Assembly (NCBI GenBank): GCA_006937955.1 | Contig: SSNP01000041.1 | Location: 1,647,887-1,711,886, forward strand | Source: Pachypanchax playfairii | Lineage: Eukaryota; Chordata; Actinopteri; Cyprinodontiformes; Aplocheilidae | Direction of reading: 5' to 3' | DNA length: 64,000 nt | Shown here: piece by piece, positions 25,619 to 37,298 of the stretch | How the letters are laid out: each line of letters opens with the position of its first letter | Position numbering within the stretch: position 1 is the first letter of the stretch | The notes under the pieces: model-generated | Told to the model about the DNA's origin: nothing | Database searches by the model: none | What the model saw: only the letters and a program-made list of their open reading frames with translations | Translations under genes and position numbers: made by a program

Positions 25619-28600
25619 ACTCTGGGAAATAAAAAAAATAAAAAACCATCGAGCGCCTCAGCAGCAGGATCCCAAACCCTTGACTAAACCGTGGGCTCCT
25701 AATCCTCTCTGATGACACATAATTTTCACTCTGTGGTTTCTCAGGCCCCCGCTAATGCTTGCTCACACACATGCACACAGAGCGCTCGAGTTGCCACGGC
25801 AACTCGTAAGCGCTGGGGATGAATGGAGGAAAAGGGGAGGATGAGATCACTGGTATCTTGTTTCGTTGTTGCAGTACAGAAGCCGTATGCGTCCGATCTC
25901 AGTCAGACGAGTTAACGAGGTTCGACCTGCTGCGGCGCTTGTTCCACACCACGTCTATCAATAACACCCGACCTGCGTTCATCATGTTTTTGACACCTAA
26001 AGGTTAAAATCTTGGAAAGCATTTGGATTTCTGACACTCAATAAAGACAGATTATTAATATTTGTCATTTTTTTGTGAATTTATTAGTGATTATACAAGC
26101 TAACTGTGTATCTGAATCCTGTGATAAGAACACAGCTGCTGAACCAAAAATATGGATGATGGATTCTGATAAACGACGTAATTGAAGCCCAGACACTAAA
26201 AATATATTTACTTTCTTAATTAGGTCCTGAAGTGTTGCACATTTCAAGACTCGTAAGTTAGAAACAAAAGATTTGACAAAAAATAAAGACTGAAGTCTAT
26301 GAGGAGGGAGAGTAACAGACTAAATGAAACTTTTAGCCAATTTAAAAACCTTCTTGTGATTAAACACATTATTAGACCCCTTCTGCTCATAATATTCCTA
26401 ATTTATAGCTCTTTAAATGGGTGAAAAGTATTAGGTTTTGTTGTAGATGCTATTAAAAAAGGCCTGTTAGAATAAAATATTGTATTTTAAATAACACAAT
26501 TTAGCATGTGATTTTTGTTGCTGTTCTTTTGCGGCCAAACTATTTGCCAATAGTGTTTAGTTATCCAAGTACATATGAAATAATTTTGGAGAACCCTTCT
26601 TCATTTCAGCTGCTGTGAAAACTGGAACCAAATCGCTCGTCTGTCCCATTTTGAGTCATTATGTGATGTGAAAGTCTGATCATGATGCACATCTCAGAGT
26701 TACAGCTTTTAAAATCTAAAGCCCACTTAGTCATTCAGCACTTCAGTAAATGTTTACCTTTTGTCTCCAAGCATAAGTAGGCGGATATTGGTCTCGTTAT
26801 CTGCGTCGAGAAAAACTTTTTCTTCCTCCAGACAGCAGGAGAGAACGGAGGAAAGAGGAGGAGGGTTCGTTTTGACCTTCTGACACTCTGAATCAGGGAC
26901 GTGTTGCACATGAGAGTTACACATTTCCTCACTTTGGGCTCGCTCGCTTTTCATCTCCTCTCGTTTTGAATGAGCCTTTCTTGCACATGGATTCCTCGTA
27001 AGGTGGGTGCGGTAGGGGAAATCCACCTCCTCACACACACACACACACACATACACTTTTACTTTTCAGCCCCCCACACACACATCTCCTGCTTCCTCCG
27101 CCTGCATGCACGTGCTCGCCCCACGTCCGGCAAAACTGGACTTCATCCAGTCAAAACAAACATAAAACAGTCCATCAATCACAGTCAAAGTTTACGGCCA
27201 GGAAGTAGCACGACCTGTTTTTGATCGTTAGCTGCTGAAAGCAGGAGCAAGCCAGCTCTTGTAGGTTAGTTCCTGAATTCGGCGTCATCTGCTATTCTTC
27301 CTTTTGTTCAGGAGCCAGGTTTTTTTTTTTGTCTTGGCCTTCATTTTTCAAATGTAGTAACTTCAAAGATATTTGTTGAACAAAGGTTGTCTAAAGCGAA
27401 CCAACACAAACACCTACGTGCACACTCAAAAGCCATTTGATACTCCGTTTCTGCTGTTGGAATAGAGAACGAGAAACCGGTATTTAACGTAGCGCAACAA
27501 CTAGTTGATCCATTCTGGGAAAAGCACAAGTTTTAGTTTTAAAAAGAAGTCAAGGTCAGTAAAACCTTAACACAAGTGTCACGCTAGTGAGACGTTCTCT
27601 TGATTCATATATGACATATTGCATGCCTTTTAAATAAAATACTGAATATCAGTAACTTTCTCGCGCTTTTTAATATCCAACACGCAACATTAGCTTTCAG
27701 GAAAACTTAACATGTTTTGCTCGTAGGCTTCCGTATAAACACCATGTGACCTTCAGTGAATGTTCCCTGATGGTTCCCATAGGTCACATTAGTGCTGGAC
27801 TGCATGCCGGTTCACCCAGTACATCACTTTGCATTTCCTGTAAGGTATGAATTTTTCATTTACCACAGCACAACAGCTGTTTACTGTCACATTAACAAGA
27901 AAACTTCTAAACCAGTGGTACTTCCGTATACCGTCATCCTGCTTGAACATATCTGATTACTGCAGTTCAGCAAAAGCCTGTTAATCAGCCGTTCAAATCA
28001 GGGAAACATCTAAAACATGCGGGTCGAGGACCAGAACTGAGTAAAAACTGCTCTAAACTACTCTATCAACATCAGGTTTATACTGGGATTTAAGCTTATT
28101 TCTAATACTGATTGATCGATTAAATGTTTAATTTCAAGAGGGAGTGAAATAATTATAATAAATACTGTGATATCATAAAATATTATGAAACAGATTTATG
28201 TTCTCCAATTCTCCAAATATCCAAATACATTTTTTTTAACAGATAAATCAGTTTAATGGCTGTTTCCTGTAACTTCAACTGCAGACCAGCGGAGACAGGT
28301 TGTATTAGGAAAAGGTCGTTAAAATCTATGATCAACTTTTTGTCCAGTGACACAAAACAAACACCAAAGTTTTCATACAGATTTTTTTTTTTTTTTTTAA
28401 ATCACTATTTGAGATAACCTCATTGGTCTCTGGTCTTAGTTTTTAACGTTGATGTTATCCCTCTGCAGTATTTTCAACAATTACACCATTTGCATCAACG
28501 ACAGAACGGGCATGCCCGTGTAATGTGTCCTGAAATGCAAATCAACCCTGCAGCAAGTCCAACGAACAACAACACGAGCAGGCAGGGATCTATGAGAAAA

Positions 28601-28963
28601 CGACAATAAAGTTATGAACGTCTCGAACCCACAGCCGGTTTTTTACAGTTACGTCTCTTCAAATGGAAACTGTAACTTCCAAATCTGGAATCTTGGAAGA
28701 AGCGGATTGCTTTTTTAAATGTCTGCAGGTGGTCCGTTCAACCAAATACTCGATCAACGTACTTTTCTCTTCCCTCGATCCAGAGATAAACAAAGATCAT
28801 CACTTCCTGTGTGAAAGGAAGAAGCCTCCAAATCCAAAGTGTTTGTGAAGCACATGGAAAGAATTTCATTAAATAGACATTTAGGAGGAAGAGAAAAAAG
28901 CCTTTCCAGTCACTGCAGATTGTGTTGCACTTCCTATAAAAGCCTGAAATCACCACTGCGTGC

Positions 28964-29004
<41 letters not shown>

Positions 29005-32000
29005 GTGAAGTTTGAAGAACAGCAACCCAACCACCCCCGACATTAAAGCGCCATGTGGAGTGTGTCGCGAACAGGAAGAAAAGGGGGCTGCGCTCAGCTC
29101 GTTCACTGGCAAGTAAAAACAGTTTCCCTTTCAGAGGAGAAAAAGGGAGAGTTAACACACACACACACACACAACATTTATACAGGAAGCGCCGTCTGCC
29201 CACTCAGGAAATTCCTGAGGACAGAGCAGCTTCCAGGGGCCGGAAATTTCCCCTAAGAATGACCAAACACACATGTGACTTACAAAACACCGATGCTTTT
29301 TTTTTTTTTTTTTTTAACACTCGTTCCCCTGCAGCAAAATAAAGAGAGACCAAAGGAAGCTCGGGAAGGAGGAGGCTGCACGCTCACAAACACATACAGT
29401 ATACACCTACACTACCTCTGGCAAGCTTCGCACAAAGACACACAATTCACTCACACTCATCCACCCACTCATACAAGCACGCATAGTGCAAACCCAGCTG
29501 TGAGCTCACAAACACACACCAAGGAAACCAGCCCGTCTAGTTTCCACGGACATAAGATTCTTTTCAAATTTTCCAAGAAGATATTTCTTTTGTGACTTGT
29601 GCAAAACAAGACCTCAGGATGCGTTTCAACAATTCACCCGATAACCTGAAAAAACATTCAGACCTTTAGGTAGAGTAAAAACCCAATAAAACAGCTCTTG
29701 GTGTGGAAGCCATTTTGAATTAGACTAATTTCTTCAAGCAAACAGTTAAACAATTAAAAAAGAAAACTGAAAATGCTTTAGTCACATTTGCCCACAGGCA
29801 GATTCATTAATGTTGGAGCATTAAATTATTTGATCACTGACTTTCTTCAAACCACATTCAAACAAAAGTAATAACTATTTCCCATAAACACCCTCGTGGG
29901 GATACGTTCATGCATGTAATTGGCATCCGCTTTAGTAAAACATTCGTTTTATAATCATTTACGGAAACAGTTCACAATAAAACAAAAGTTCCCGGGTTTT
30001 TCGTATCTGGACGTGATTGAAGAGCTTGTAGAAGTTTTTAGCAGAGATAACGTGAAATAGTAATTTTCCGATGATTGTGAGGGAATTGTGGTTCTACCGT
30101 GTTAGAAGGTATTTATTTCTGAACGGCTCTCTCAAAGTCTCGTCATGTCGTTTTAATCAGACCGAGTTCTGGACTCTGATTGGCTCAATGCAACACCGGG
30201 TCATTCTGTTGTGGAATCACTGTTGCGTTTGTGGTCACATTCCCAGATGACCTTTCTGACTGGAGGATACTTTGTGTACAGAGGGTTTCATGGCTTGATG
30301 ATGGCCGCAGTCTAAAACTTGAGCTGAATTTCCTGGACTGTCCACAAAAAAACAGGCAACCATCCAAAAATGAAAAATATCTGAAAAATGATGGAGTTCA
30401 GTTTTATTTTGGGAAATGACCTGCAATCTAGCTCTGCTGCCTTGCACCAAGAAGGTCCTGGTTCGAAACCGGCTGGGACCTTTCTTCTCCATGTGCATGC
30501 ATGAGTTTCTCCGGGGACTCCGGTTTCCTCCCACAGACTAAAAACATGCTTGAGGTTAATTGGCAAATGTAAATTGTCTCTAAGTGTGAGTGGTTGACTC
30601 ATTTGTTGACATTTCTTCTCACTTTATTGTCTGTTCTTTGAAAGAGCTGATGGAACTACTGAATTTCTCCACCGTGAGATCAATAAAGTTTTATATTGCC
30701 TACATGATGTTATGGACTAGCAACCTGTCCAGGTGTGACCCCGCCTCTCACCAGTGACTGCTGGAGACATCAGTGCCCTGCGACCCTGAACAGGAACAAG
30801 AAGGTACAGATAAAGACTGATTGACCTGTAACCCTTCGTTGATTGATGGGTAGAAACAGTTACTTTCTACGGTTATTACTGATTTAGTTCCTCCTTGGTT
30901 TTGTGTTAACACGCGCCTGTATGCTCCATATCAGCAAACAGCTAAAAACAGATGCTCACACCTGCTGATTAGCTGCACCTGGCTGCTACTTAAATCCCAG
31001 AAAATCAGCAAATGGGACTTAATTTTCTCTGAGGTTTTATTACATTTTTTGTTTAATTAATATTGACACGTTAGAATCGCTTGAGTACTTTTGCTGTAAT
31101 ATTTGAATAACTGTAAAACCTGGTAAGGATTACTTCCTGATACAAAAAACCATGACATTGGAAGAGGATTGAATTTCTTTTTGCCGTTAGTTTATTTAAA
31201 ATAAATATAGTTACACTAACAGAAAATACAACATGTGCTTCAGATGCTTATATATATATAAGCACATTAATTCAACTCCTTTTTATCATTTAGAAAGATT
31301 TAGTAAAAAAATGTTTGGGATTTTACTGTCATGATAGATCTTAATTAAAAAACATCACCAAAAACAGGAAAAAATGCATAAAGTTTGCATGTATTGCATT
31401 ACTGCTGTTATATCTGATGCATTTCAGGTGAAAGGTGGAGCAATTATACGTCTTTTCCAAAAGGATTTACAGTGATGGTCTACATCAGGGGTTGGCAAAC
31501 TCCAGGCCTCGAGAGCCACAATCCTGCACATTTTAGATGTTCCCCTGCTTCAACACACCTGATTCAAATCTGCAACCTCTCAGCAAGTCCTGTAGAAGCC
31601 TGTTAACGACCTGTTCATCTGCAGCAGGTGTGTTGAAGCAGGGGAACATCTAAAATGTGCAGGATTGTGGCTCTCGAGGCCTGGAGTTTGCCACCCCTGG
31701 TCTACATGAAAACACAAAGGTTTCAAGAGTTTTTCACTCTGTAACCCAAAAAATATTGGTTAAAAAAAACTCATGGAAATTAAGTTGAATGATAATTTTT
31801 TTTTACATTTTCATGCTACAGTGTGAAAGTGGCTTTAATACAAATTGCCAACAGCAGCCAAAACTGAAGACTAATATCTCAGTTAAGCCAAATTTGACCA
31901 ACTTGTGACAATTTTGCAATTTACCATTAGAAAACAATCAACAACTCTGTGCAAGAAGATGAAATGTTTGGAAAGATAACAAAAAATCTTTATTTTTTTC

Positions 32001-35000
32001 TTCTTTTGTCTACTTATTCTTTCCTTGACCTTATAGAAATATTGTGAATTCGATTAATTGAGAGATTTGACCATCATCTATCTTTCTCATCAGCATTTTT
32101 GTCAAAATTAGAATATTTTCCGTTCCTATTCAAATGACTTCTAATCTCCTACAGAAATACATTTGAAATCGATTACTTGTTTAAAAACTTCACATTAGAG
32201 CTTAATCTACAAAAATAATTTCCAACAAAGGAAGAAAAAACGAAATAAAAGCATTTAAAAAGGACGCTGTCGCACATGGAGGGTTTTTGAGGAGAAATAA
32301 GGAAGTTTATTTTAATGTTTGGCATTTGAGATTGTTTTTCAGAAACTGTGAGGGTTAAAAATTGAGCCTGGTGATGAGGAGCCGGCTGCAACTCGCCTCG
32401 ATCTAATCCACTTCCTCCCCAGGAAATGGAGAAGGCGGATTTCTGCCCACACTGCAATTTCCTCCCTCATTCTTTTTCTTTCTGCCTTTTTTTTACCTCT
32501 TCTCCTCCAACTCCTCCTCCTCTTCTTGTTCTATTGCTTTCCCTACAACACCCCCCCCTCCCTTCCCCTCATGCTGTCTGGACACATCTCCCTCTGAGTG
32601 TGGGGGTTAATGGGCAGCTTGTTTTCCACTGTGTGTTTAGACAGAAATCTGGAGGAAGGACGAGCAGAGGTGCTTCATGACTGTGTGAGCCGTGACAGAG
32701 ATGAGTTGCTTTCTGTCTGAGAGAGGATCCCCGCCAGCTCTGGTCTTAAACTAAACAATGAAAAAAAAACCTCCAGAAAAGGAGGGGGACGTTTTCCTGA
32801 CATACAGATGTGTGAGGCCGGTTTATACTGCCTTTCAATTGATTTAAATAATGTAAAGGCTTCCGCATGTCTCCGGAACTGACCCATCGATTTGCTTGGC
32901 AGGAAACTCAACGCGGACCTGTTGAGCGTTCTTCCTTTTTCTGCAACAATGCAAAAGAGGAAGTGCGCTGAGGGAGTTTCCTGCTCGTCTAATCCAGCTT
33001 CAGCCAGCGCAGCTGCCCGGCCCAACGCTCCACCAAAAGCCCTGAACGTCACACTTAGAAAGGAAACAAATCAACTGGTTAAACATTGACAGGTGCACGG
33101 ATGAAGCAGCTCCGGGTTACTCTTTAAACTGTTAGACTATCTCTTGGCAAAGCTCCAGCCTCGCCTCCTGTTTGATTGGTTAAGAGATGAACAAGCAGAT
33201 GCATCTAAATTTTAGTCCCACAGCTGTAACAGAAGCAGTTTCATGGACGGAAACTTCACAGAGTCACTCCTCGCTTTTGTTTCACTTTAAAATAAAATGA
33301 TTTTTTACTGGTCTGAACTGAGCAACCAATTTATTCAGATGATTCAAACCCCTTAGAATTAGCAAACAAGAGTTTCCATCCTCCTAAATGTTAAAATTCC
33401 CATTTTTTTTTAAGTCAATAAGAAAAGATTAATCCTAAAAGTTACATTCTGAAAAGGTTATTTACATTATTTCCTTTGAAAGACATTTTGAAATGACTTA
33501 AAAGTTGTGCAATCTTCTGAACAAGATCGTGGGAAACATGAGAATTAGGTCATCTGCATCTTTGTGTGTGATGGAAAGAAAATAAATGCCTTGAGTTAAA
33601 ATCCAAACTCTGCATGGCAACATGTAAGAAACTTGACTGGGCAATGTCTGGAAAATTCCTGTAGCAGAAAATGGAGAATCGAAAACAAACTAAAAGTCAC
33701 AAATTTAAGAATCTAGCTCTTAGATTTAAATTTTTCTCTTTTTAACATCATTCAATAGATAAAAACCTGCATAACAAGCATAAAAATCAGATATTTGTAG
33801 AAAACAAGGGCTAATTATGGAAAATATTAGAACTCTAAAAGAAATCAGTGTCTATTGGTGCAAGCTATGGAGAGATTGTAAATATGCTTTTTTTTATTAG
33901 AGTTAACACGATTTAATCAGCTAATATTTGCAGACTTTTGAAGTATCGGCCATATGTGTCCATATTTAACCAATTATCAAGCAGTAAAACAAAGATGAAG
34001 CATTAGCTGCTGTAAATGGCTCATTTATACGGAACACCTGAAGTGACATGAGTGAAAAAATACTGAGATACTGTTGTTACCCAAGCAAGTAATATCCACA
34101 CATAGACCCAACTTCTTAAAAATACAAATTATATCTGACAATGTTGTCCAAAAACTATAGGAAGACAATGTAAATAATATCTCTGGACATTGTTTGGCTG
34201 GCTAACAACAGTATCTCACACACGAGTAAGTATCTGGTGTGCATGAGAAAATACCTGGAGTGCACGAGAAATTAAGTGGTGTGCACGAGAGCGTATCTGG
34301 TACACACGAGAAAGTATGAGGAGCACACAAGAAAATATCCTGTGCGCATGAGAAAGTATCTTGTCCACATGAAATATTATATAGTGTGCACGAGAAGTAT
34401 ATGGTGTGCACGAGAAAGTATCTGTCGCCCATGAGAAGCATGTGACTCACACGTGAAAGTACTTTTCCTCTTGTCCCTTTAGGGACACCATACACTGTTG
34501 CCTAGGATTCGGTTCTTTTAAGTGAGAATGATCTTCTAAATATTGGGAGTTTATCTCTACAAAAAAAAAAAAAAAATTGATACACTTGATGTATCAGCGT
34601 CGGAATTAAACTGGACTCCAAACAGTCCGCCTCCTTATATTGTTTCCTTCTCTTTGATTTCTTGCTTGTATGTTCTCTCAATGTAAGTCACTTTGGATAA
34701 AAGCGTCTGCTAAATGACAGTAGTAGTAGTAGTAGTAGTAAATATATTTAAATTTTATTAATACTTGTTTAAGTTGAGCAATTAAACTTTATTTCTGTTA
34801 TACAGAAAATATAAATGGATAAAAAAAAAAATTTCAATTTAAATAAATTGATAGATTAGAAAAAACATGTTGTTGTTGTTTACATTATAATAAATTTAAT
34901 ATGTATTTATAAGTATCACTGTGGGTCTTTTCAGCACTTTGTGATACTCAATTTCTCTGTCAATCATCAAAAACCTTTCGCAACAAATCAATGAATTTAT

Positions 35001-37298
35001 TTGGCTTAATCTAAAAAAAACCAAACACAAAGTACCAGCTTCAGCTACTAAATATTCAGTCCTTTGTCCCACCTGATTTTTCAATACAGACAAAAGTAAT
35101 ATAGACAGAAAAGACCATCAATCACTTTAGATAGAATGAAAAAAGATAAGAATATGATCAAAATCACACAAAATAAGAACAATAAAATAGTTCAGACTAA
35201 AATAAAGCGAGAAACACATGGAATCACATAAAAACCAGTTTTAACAGATGAGTTTTTCCAGATTTTTGAAGAAACCACCAAGTCCACAGAAGGTGTTCAG
35301 AGCGGATGTTATTTGATAACTGCTGATATTTCATGTGATTGGTTCCCTTTTGCTGGTGCACTTCATCCTCTATCAAAGACAGTTCAGATTCAAAGTTCAG
35401 CAGAATGGAATTAAAACCTTTTGGTGATGAAGTGTCATCAGTATGTTTTATTTTGGTTCTGAAAGTCCGACCTGCAGATCTGCTTCTGCTGTCCTGACTA
35501 TGAGGTCTGAGCAGCAATATTTTTATTTATTCATGTTCCTGCTCTGGGAACGCAGTTTGTTTGCTTTTCTCTACTCTGATGGTGCAACACTGAATCCTGC
35601 TCAAAGAAAAAAAATTCAGTTCTGTTCAACTGACCCAGTGATTGATTGCAGTCAGTGGCCATTTGTGTGTTGTTGAGTGTGTGTGACTCACGCAGGTGCG
35701 CGGGGAGCCTGGCAGACTCGTCCTCCATTCGGTTGGCTGGCCTTGCGGCGGGAGCATGGACGGGGGAGGAAGTGGAGTTTGGCAGCGGGTTCGCGGAAGG
35801 ACTAAAAGAGCTCCTCTCCTGCTATGAATAGACAGAGACACAAAGCATGGCTCACAAAGCTGCACGCTGCACCAACCCTGAACCCAAACAGCCACCTCTC
35901 GCGTTGTCTCACCTCGCCACGCACCCACAATGACCTCCCAGAACACATGCAGTAATGTGCCTCTGATAACTGATGCACAACTCGAGTCACTCCCATCTAC
36001 AGATGATCAGCTGTTTTGATTTTTATAAACCTCTTTTTAAAGACTCCAAACAAAGTTCTGTGTGATTGTTTCAGGAAATAATTGAGCAGCTCTTGGTGTG
36101 AGTTTGAGTTCCAGGAGAATCTTTTTATAGGTTATTATACACCTTTATGTCTGCTGTCAAATAAAAATGCAAACACCTCTTTGTTGTTGATGCTTTGAGC
36201 TAAGAGAAGTAGTGCTTGAGTGCAGCACACGACACATTGATTACTTCTAGTTTGTGGTCCCTCTCTCTGTACCGGCCTCCTTTCCTGCAGATAAAAACAC
36301 CTGAATTTCTCGTCTTTTTGAAGTTTCACCCTCCAGTTTCAGCCTCCTGTCACCACCCAGCCTCTTTCAGACCTGCTTGCCAGCAACTTGTGTACCAGGA
36401 ATTTCTTGTGGAAGCCAAGCAGCAATCTTTCAGGTCTCTTACTTCCTCCTTTCCGAGCAGGAGCTGCAGAATAAACATACCTTGCTGCCAGAGGTAGAAC
36501 TTTTCTGATAATTCTTCAGAAATCTGACATCAAATGAGTCTCCAACGTAAATAAAACAGTTTGTTTTTAGGGCTGATGGCATAAATGTTCCTATATATCC
36601 CGATCTTAACCTCAGCTGGGGATAAACATGCTGGGTGAATTAAATAACCTACAAGATCAGCTTTGAGAGACCAGAATGAATCTTGAAATATATTTTCTGA
36701 ACAGCTGCTACAAACCCAACAACAATAAACATGAAGAATCCTGCGGATCAATCAGCTTGTTAGTGTGATGGATAAATCTGCTGCTGTTACTATAGATTAC
36801 TGATTAATGAATGGATCATTCAGATTGCAACATGACCAACAGGCTCGGCGCAGTCACGGTGTCTGCTGTTTGTTTACCAGAACCAGACAAACTCTCAGGA
36901 ATGACTTTGGATTTCTAAATCCTGGGTCTCATCATGTTGACTCAGTTCGATCCTTTTCGTCGATCAGCTGATTGCGCGTGGATTCATTGAATCTATTGAG
37001 TTAAAGGTTGAAACAGAGCGGAGTTCAGCAGCTCGCGCTCCTTCTTTGTTCCGTTCAAATGTTCCTCAGTAAATCTGCGTGTTCCGACACGCTCCGCGCT
37101 CCCCCACCCACCTACCCCCAGCACGATCATCAACACTTCTCGCTGTCGGTAAATCGGTCACGACTTCTTCCCACCGTCAACATCCGCGAGGTGGAGGCGA
37201 GTCGAGCGCGTGCGAGCAACAGATTACCAAAACAAACGCTCGAGCTGGAGCGACTCGATGGTTCTTACCTTGTTCCCAGCCGAGCAGGATTCAGACAT
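14541..37298 (-). CDS. etv6: ETS transcription factor ETV6 (TEL), complete, 8 coding exons
   Basis: This is a sequence-specific nuclear repressor that polymerises through its pointed/SAM domain and binds GGAA sites through its ETS domain. Coding exons on the minus strand are 37269-37298, 35692-35818, 22533-22697, 19700-19834, 15579-16172, 15358-15500, 14720-14820 and 14541-14643. They sum to 1,398 bp (465 residues plus stop) with continuous phase and GT/AG junctions. The pointed domain spans about residues 54-123, and the hydrophobic polymer-interface residues fall at A91 and V110. A Pro/Ser-rich linker follows (about 125-350), then the ETS domain (about 352-432) with recognition-helix arginines R410 and R413. 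The tail ends QIYIKEEC. The linker phrases IELRHRSRSP, VIQLTPSPIM and MPIGRIADCR point to ETV6 rather than ETV7. It is divergently paired with parp12. Introns not listed separately hold nothing recognised. Confidence 0.95.
14720..14820 (-). CDS. etv6: etv6 coding exon 7 (ETS recognition helix)
   Basis: It encodes [20 protein letters not shown] and then NIIRKEPGQRLLFR. This contains the DNA-reading helix, including arginines 410 and 413. The acceptor is CTACAG|AACAGA and the donor TTCAG|GTACTG. Confidence 0.97.
15358..15500 (-). CDS. etv6: etv6 coding exon 6 (ETS domain, first half)
   Basis: It encodes residues 352-398. CRLLWDYVYQLLSD, then YIRWEDPENKVFRI and GLARLWGNHK, make up the first two helices and the turn of the winged helix. 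The donor is CACAAG|GTAACA at phase 0. Confidence 0.97.
15579..16172 (-). CDS. etv6: etv6 coding exon 5 (repressor linker)
   Basis: It encodes residues 153-350, the long Pro/Ser-rich central region that recruits corepressors in ETV6. Conserved islands are IELRHRSRSP, EEIYPLSVSP, RVIQLTPSPIM and EEQQMPIGRIA. Residues 307-325 form a His/Gln-rich stretch not typical of the mammalian protein. Confidence 0.93.
16173..19699 (-). other. etv6 intron 4
   Basis: This 3.5-kb intron has one recognisable repeat, the TTTG-run element at 18.7 kb. No further exon or RNA gene was seen. Confidence 0.8.
18711..18905 (+). repeat. Interspersed repeat headed by (TTTG)n
   Basis: A (TTTG)6 run is followed by GCAACATAACTCAAAAACTC, then ATTCTCAGGAAAAGG, then GATCCGGATCACC- and GATCCAGGAATG-like blocks. 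This modular sequence recurs across fish genomes as an interspersed repeat, but I cannot assign its class from this copy. Confidence 0.6.
19700..19834 (-). CDS. etv6: etv6 coding exon 4
   Basis: It completes the pointed domain with GDVLYELLQHILRQRK and starts the linker (FCPSAYFPGNSFHSPPES). The acceptor is CTGCAG|GGGATG and the donor GAAG|GTTAGT. Phases match exons 3 and 5. Confidence 0.93.
19835..22532 (-). other. etv6 intron 3
   Basis: About 2.7 kb between the pointed-domain exons. It is AT-rich with T and A runs. I see no gene or clear element. Confidence 0.75.
22533..22697 (-). CDS. etv6: etv6 coding exon 3 (pointed/SAM domain)
   Basis: It encodes residues 53-107, LQPVFWSREDVAQWL through NGKALLLLTKEDFRY to SPHSG. 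This is the first four-fifths of the pointed domain that drives head-to-tail polymerisation and repression. It is by far the best conserved segment of the gene outside the ETS domain. Confidence 0.97.
22770..23060. repeat. Polypurine tract next to the pointed-domain exon
   Basis: The plus strand is almost wholly A/G over long stretches (GGAAGGAAGACGGAAGGAGG and similar, with two long A runs). On the minus strand this is a pyrimidine-rich intron segment starting about 75 bp upstream of exon 3. Low complexity explains the frames called here. Confidence 0.75.
25587..25616. repeat. (GT)n microsatellite
   Basis: An uninterrupted GT dinucleotide run inside etv6 intron 2. Confidence 0.97.
27032..27051. 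repeat. (CA)n microsatellite
   Basis: A CA dinucleotide run of about ten units in etv6 intron 2. Confidence 0.95.
28958..29003. repeat. (GT)n microsatellite with TGCG start
   Basis: Three TGCG-type units are followed by about 17 GT units. The HTHTHT frames on the minus strand are its translation. Confidence 0.97.
29155..29172. repeat. (AC)n microsatellite
   Basis: A short AC run, 150 bp from the preceding GT run and in reverse sense. Confidence 0.95.
30425..30810 (+). repeat. SINE-like repeat split by another repeat tail
   Basis: The first part has AAGAAGGTCCTGGTTCGAAA (tRNA-like B box), a CTCCGGTTTCCTCCCACAGA block and ATTGTCTCTAAGTGTGAG. The 3' part (GCAACCTGTCCAGGTGTGAC, CCCTGCGACCCTGAACAGGA) resumes after 30,715. 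The 110 bp between carry ATTTCTCCACCGTGAGATCAATAAAG, the tail of a different fish retroelement. The simplest reading is one element inserted into another. Confidence 0.6.
31486..31699. mobile_element. Palindromic hAT-type MITE with 8-bp target duplication
   Basis: The element starts CAGGGGTTGGCAAACTCCAG and ends with its near-exact complement. Arms of about 75 bp (31,486-31,561 and 31,625-31,699) differ by a one-base indel. Both sides carry the same 8-mer, GTCTACAT (31,478-31,485 and 31,700-31,707). An 8-bp duplication and CAG...CTG termini are hallmarks of the hAT superfamily. No transposase is encoded. It lies in etv6 intron 2, where transcripts could fold it into a long hairpin. Confidence 0.92.
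34215..34480. repeat. Degenerate minisatellite, about 21-bp unit
   Basis: Around a dozen diverged units resemble GTGTGCACGAGAAAGTATCTG. The unit length is near a multiple of three, so the minus strand stays open for 97 codons with a repeating SC-P-TF pattern. This is a by-product of the repeat. A related stretch occurs at 43,565-43,640. Confidence 0.85.
34640..34740 (+). repeat. Retroelement 3' tail and (AGT)n run
   Basis: It contains TAAGTCACTTTGGATAAAAG then CGTCTGCTAAATGAC, a tail shared by many vertebrate SINE and LINE families, followed by seven AGT units. Confidence 0.65.
35692..35818 (-). CDS. etv6: etv6 coding exon 2
   Basis: It encodes residues 11-52 plus one base. The end reads MEDESARLPAHLR, nearly the sequence preceding the pointed domain in other ETV6 proteins. 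The acceptor is CATAGCAG|GAG and the donor TGC|GTGAGT. The middle is low-complexity Ser/Pro/Ala. Confidence 0.9.
35819..37268 (-). other. etv6 intron 1
   Basis: 1.45 kb between the ten-codon first exon and exon 2. No element or gene was recognised. Confidence 0.75.

Larger units (their letters stand above)
22698..35691 (-). other. etv6 intron 2, 13 kb
   Basis: The largest intron of the gene. It holds microsatellites, a nested SINE-like repeat at 30.4 kb, a palindromic hAT element at 31.5 kb and a minisatellite at 34.2 kb. Two open minus-strand frames of 135 and 140 codons lack recognisable domains and splice context, and are left out. Confidence 0.8.

Noticed and set aside
28738..29203. His-Thr repeat frames
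   Set aside because: They are translations of the (GT)n microsatellite.
30440..30490. Possible tRNA gene (GGTTCGAAACC box)
   Set aside because: It is the tRNA-like head of a SINE-like repeat; no complete cloverleaf can be drawn.
34215..34480. Possible CRISPR array
   Set aside because: Units are contiguous and degenerate, without constant repeats and unique spacers, and the genome is eukaryotic.
34202..34495. 97-codon frame with regular cysteines that could look like a small secreted repeat protein
   Set aside because: The periodicity is that of the underlying minisatellite; no signal peptide or splice context was seen.
14541..37298. Identification as etv7
   Set aside because: The long central linker with RVIQLTPSPIM and the tail QIYIKEEC are ETV6 features; ETV7 has a shorter linker and another tail.
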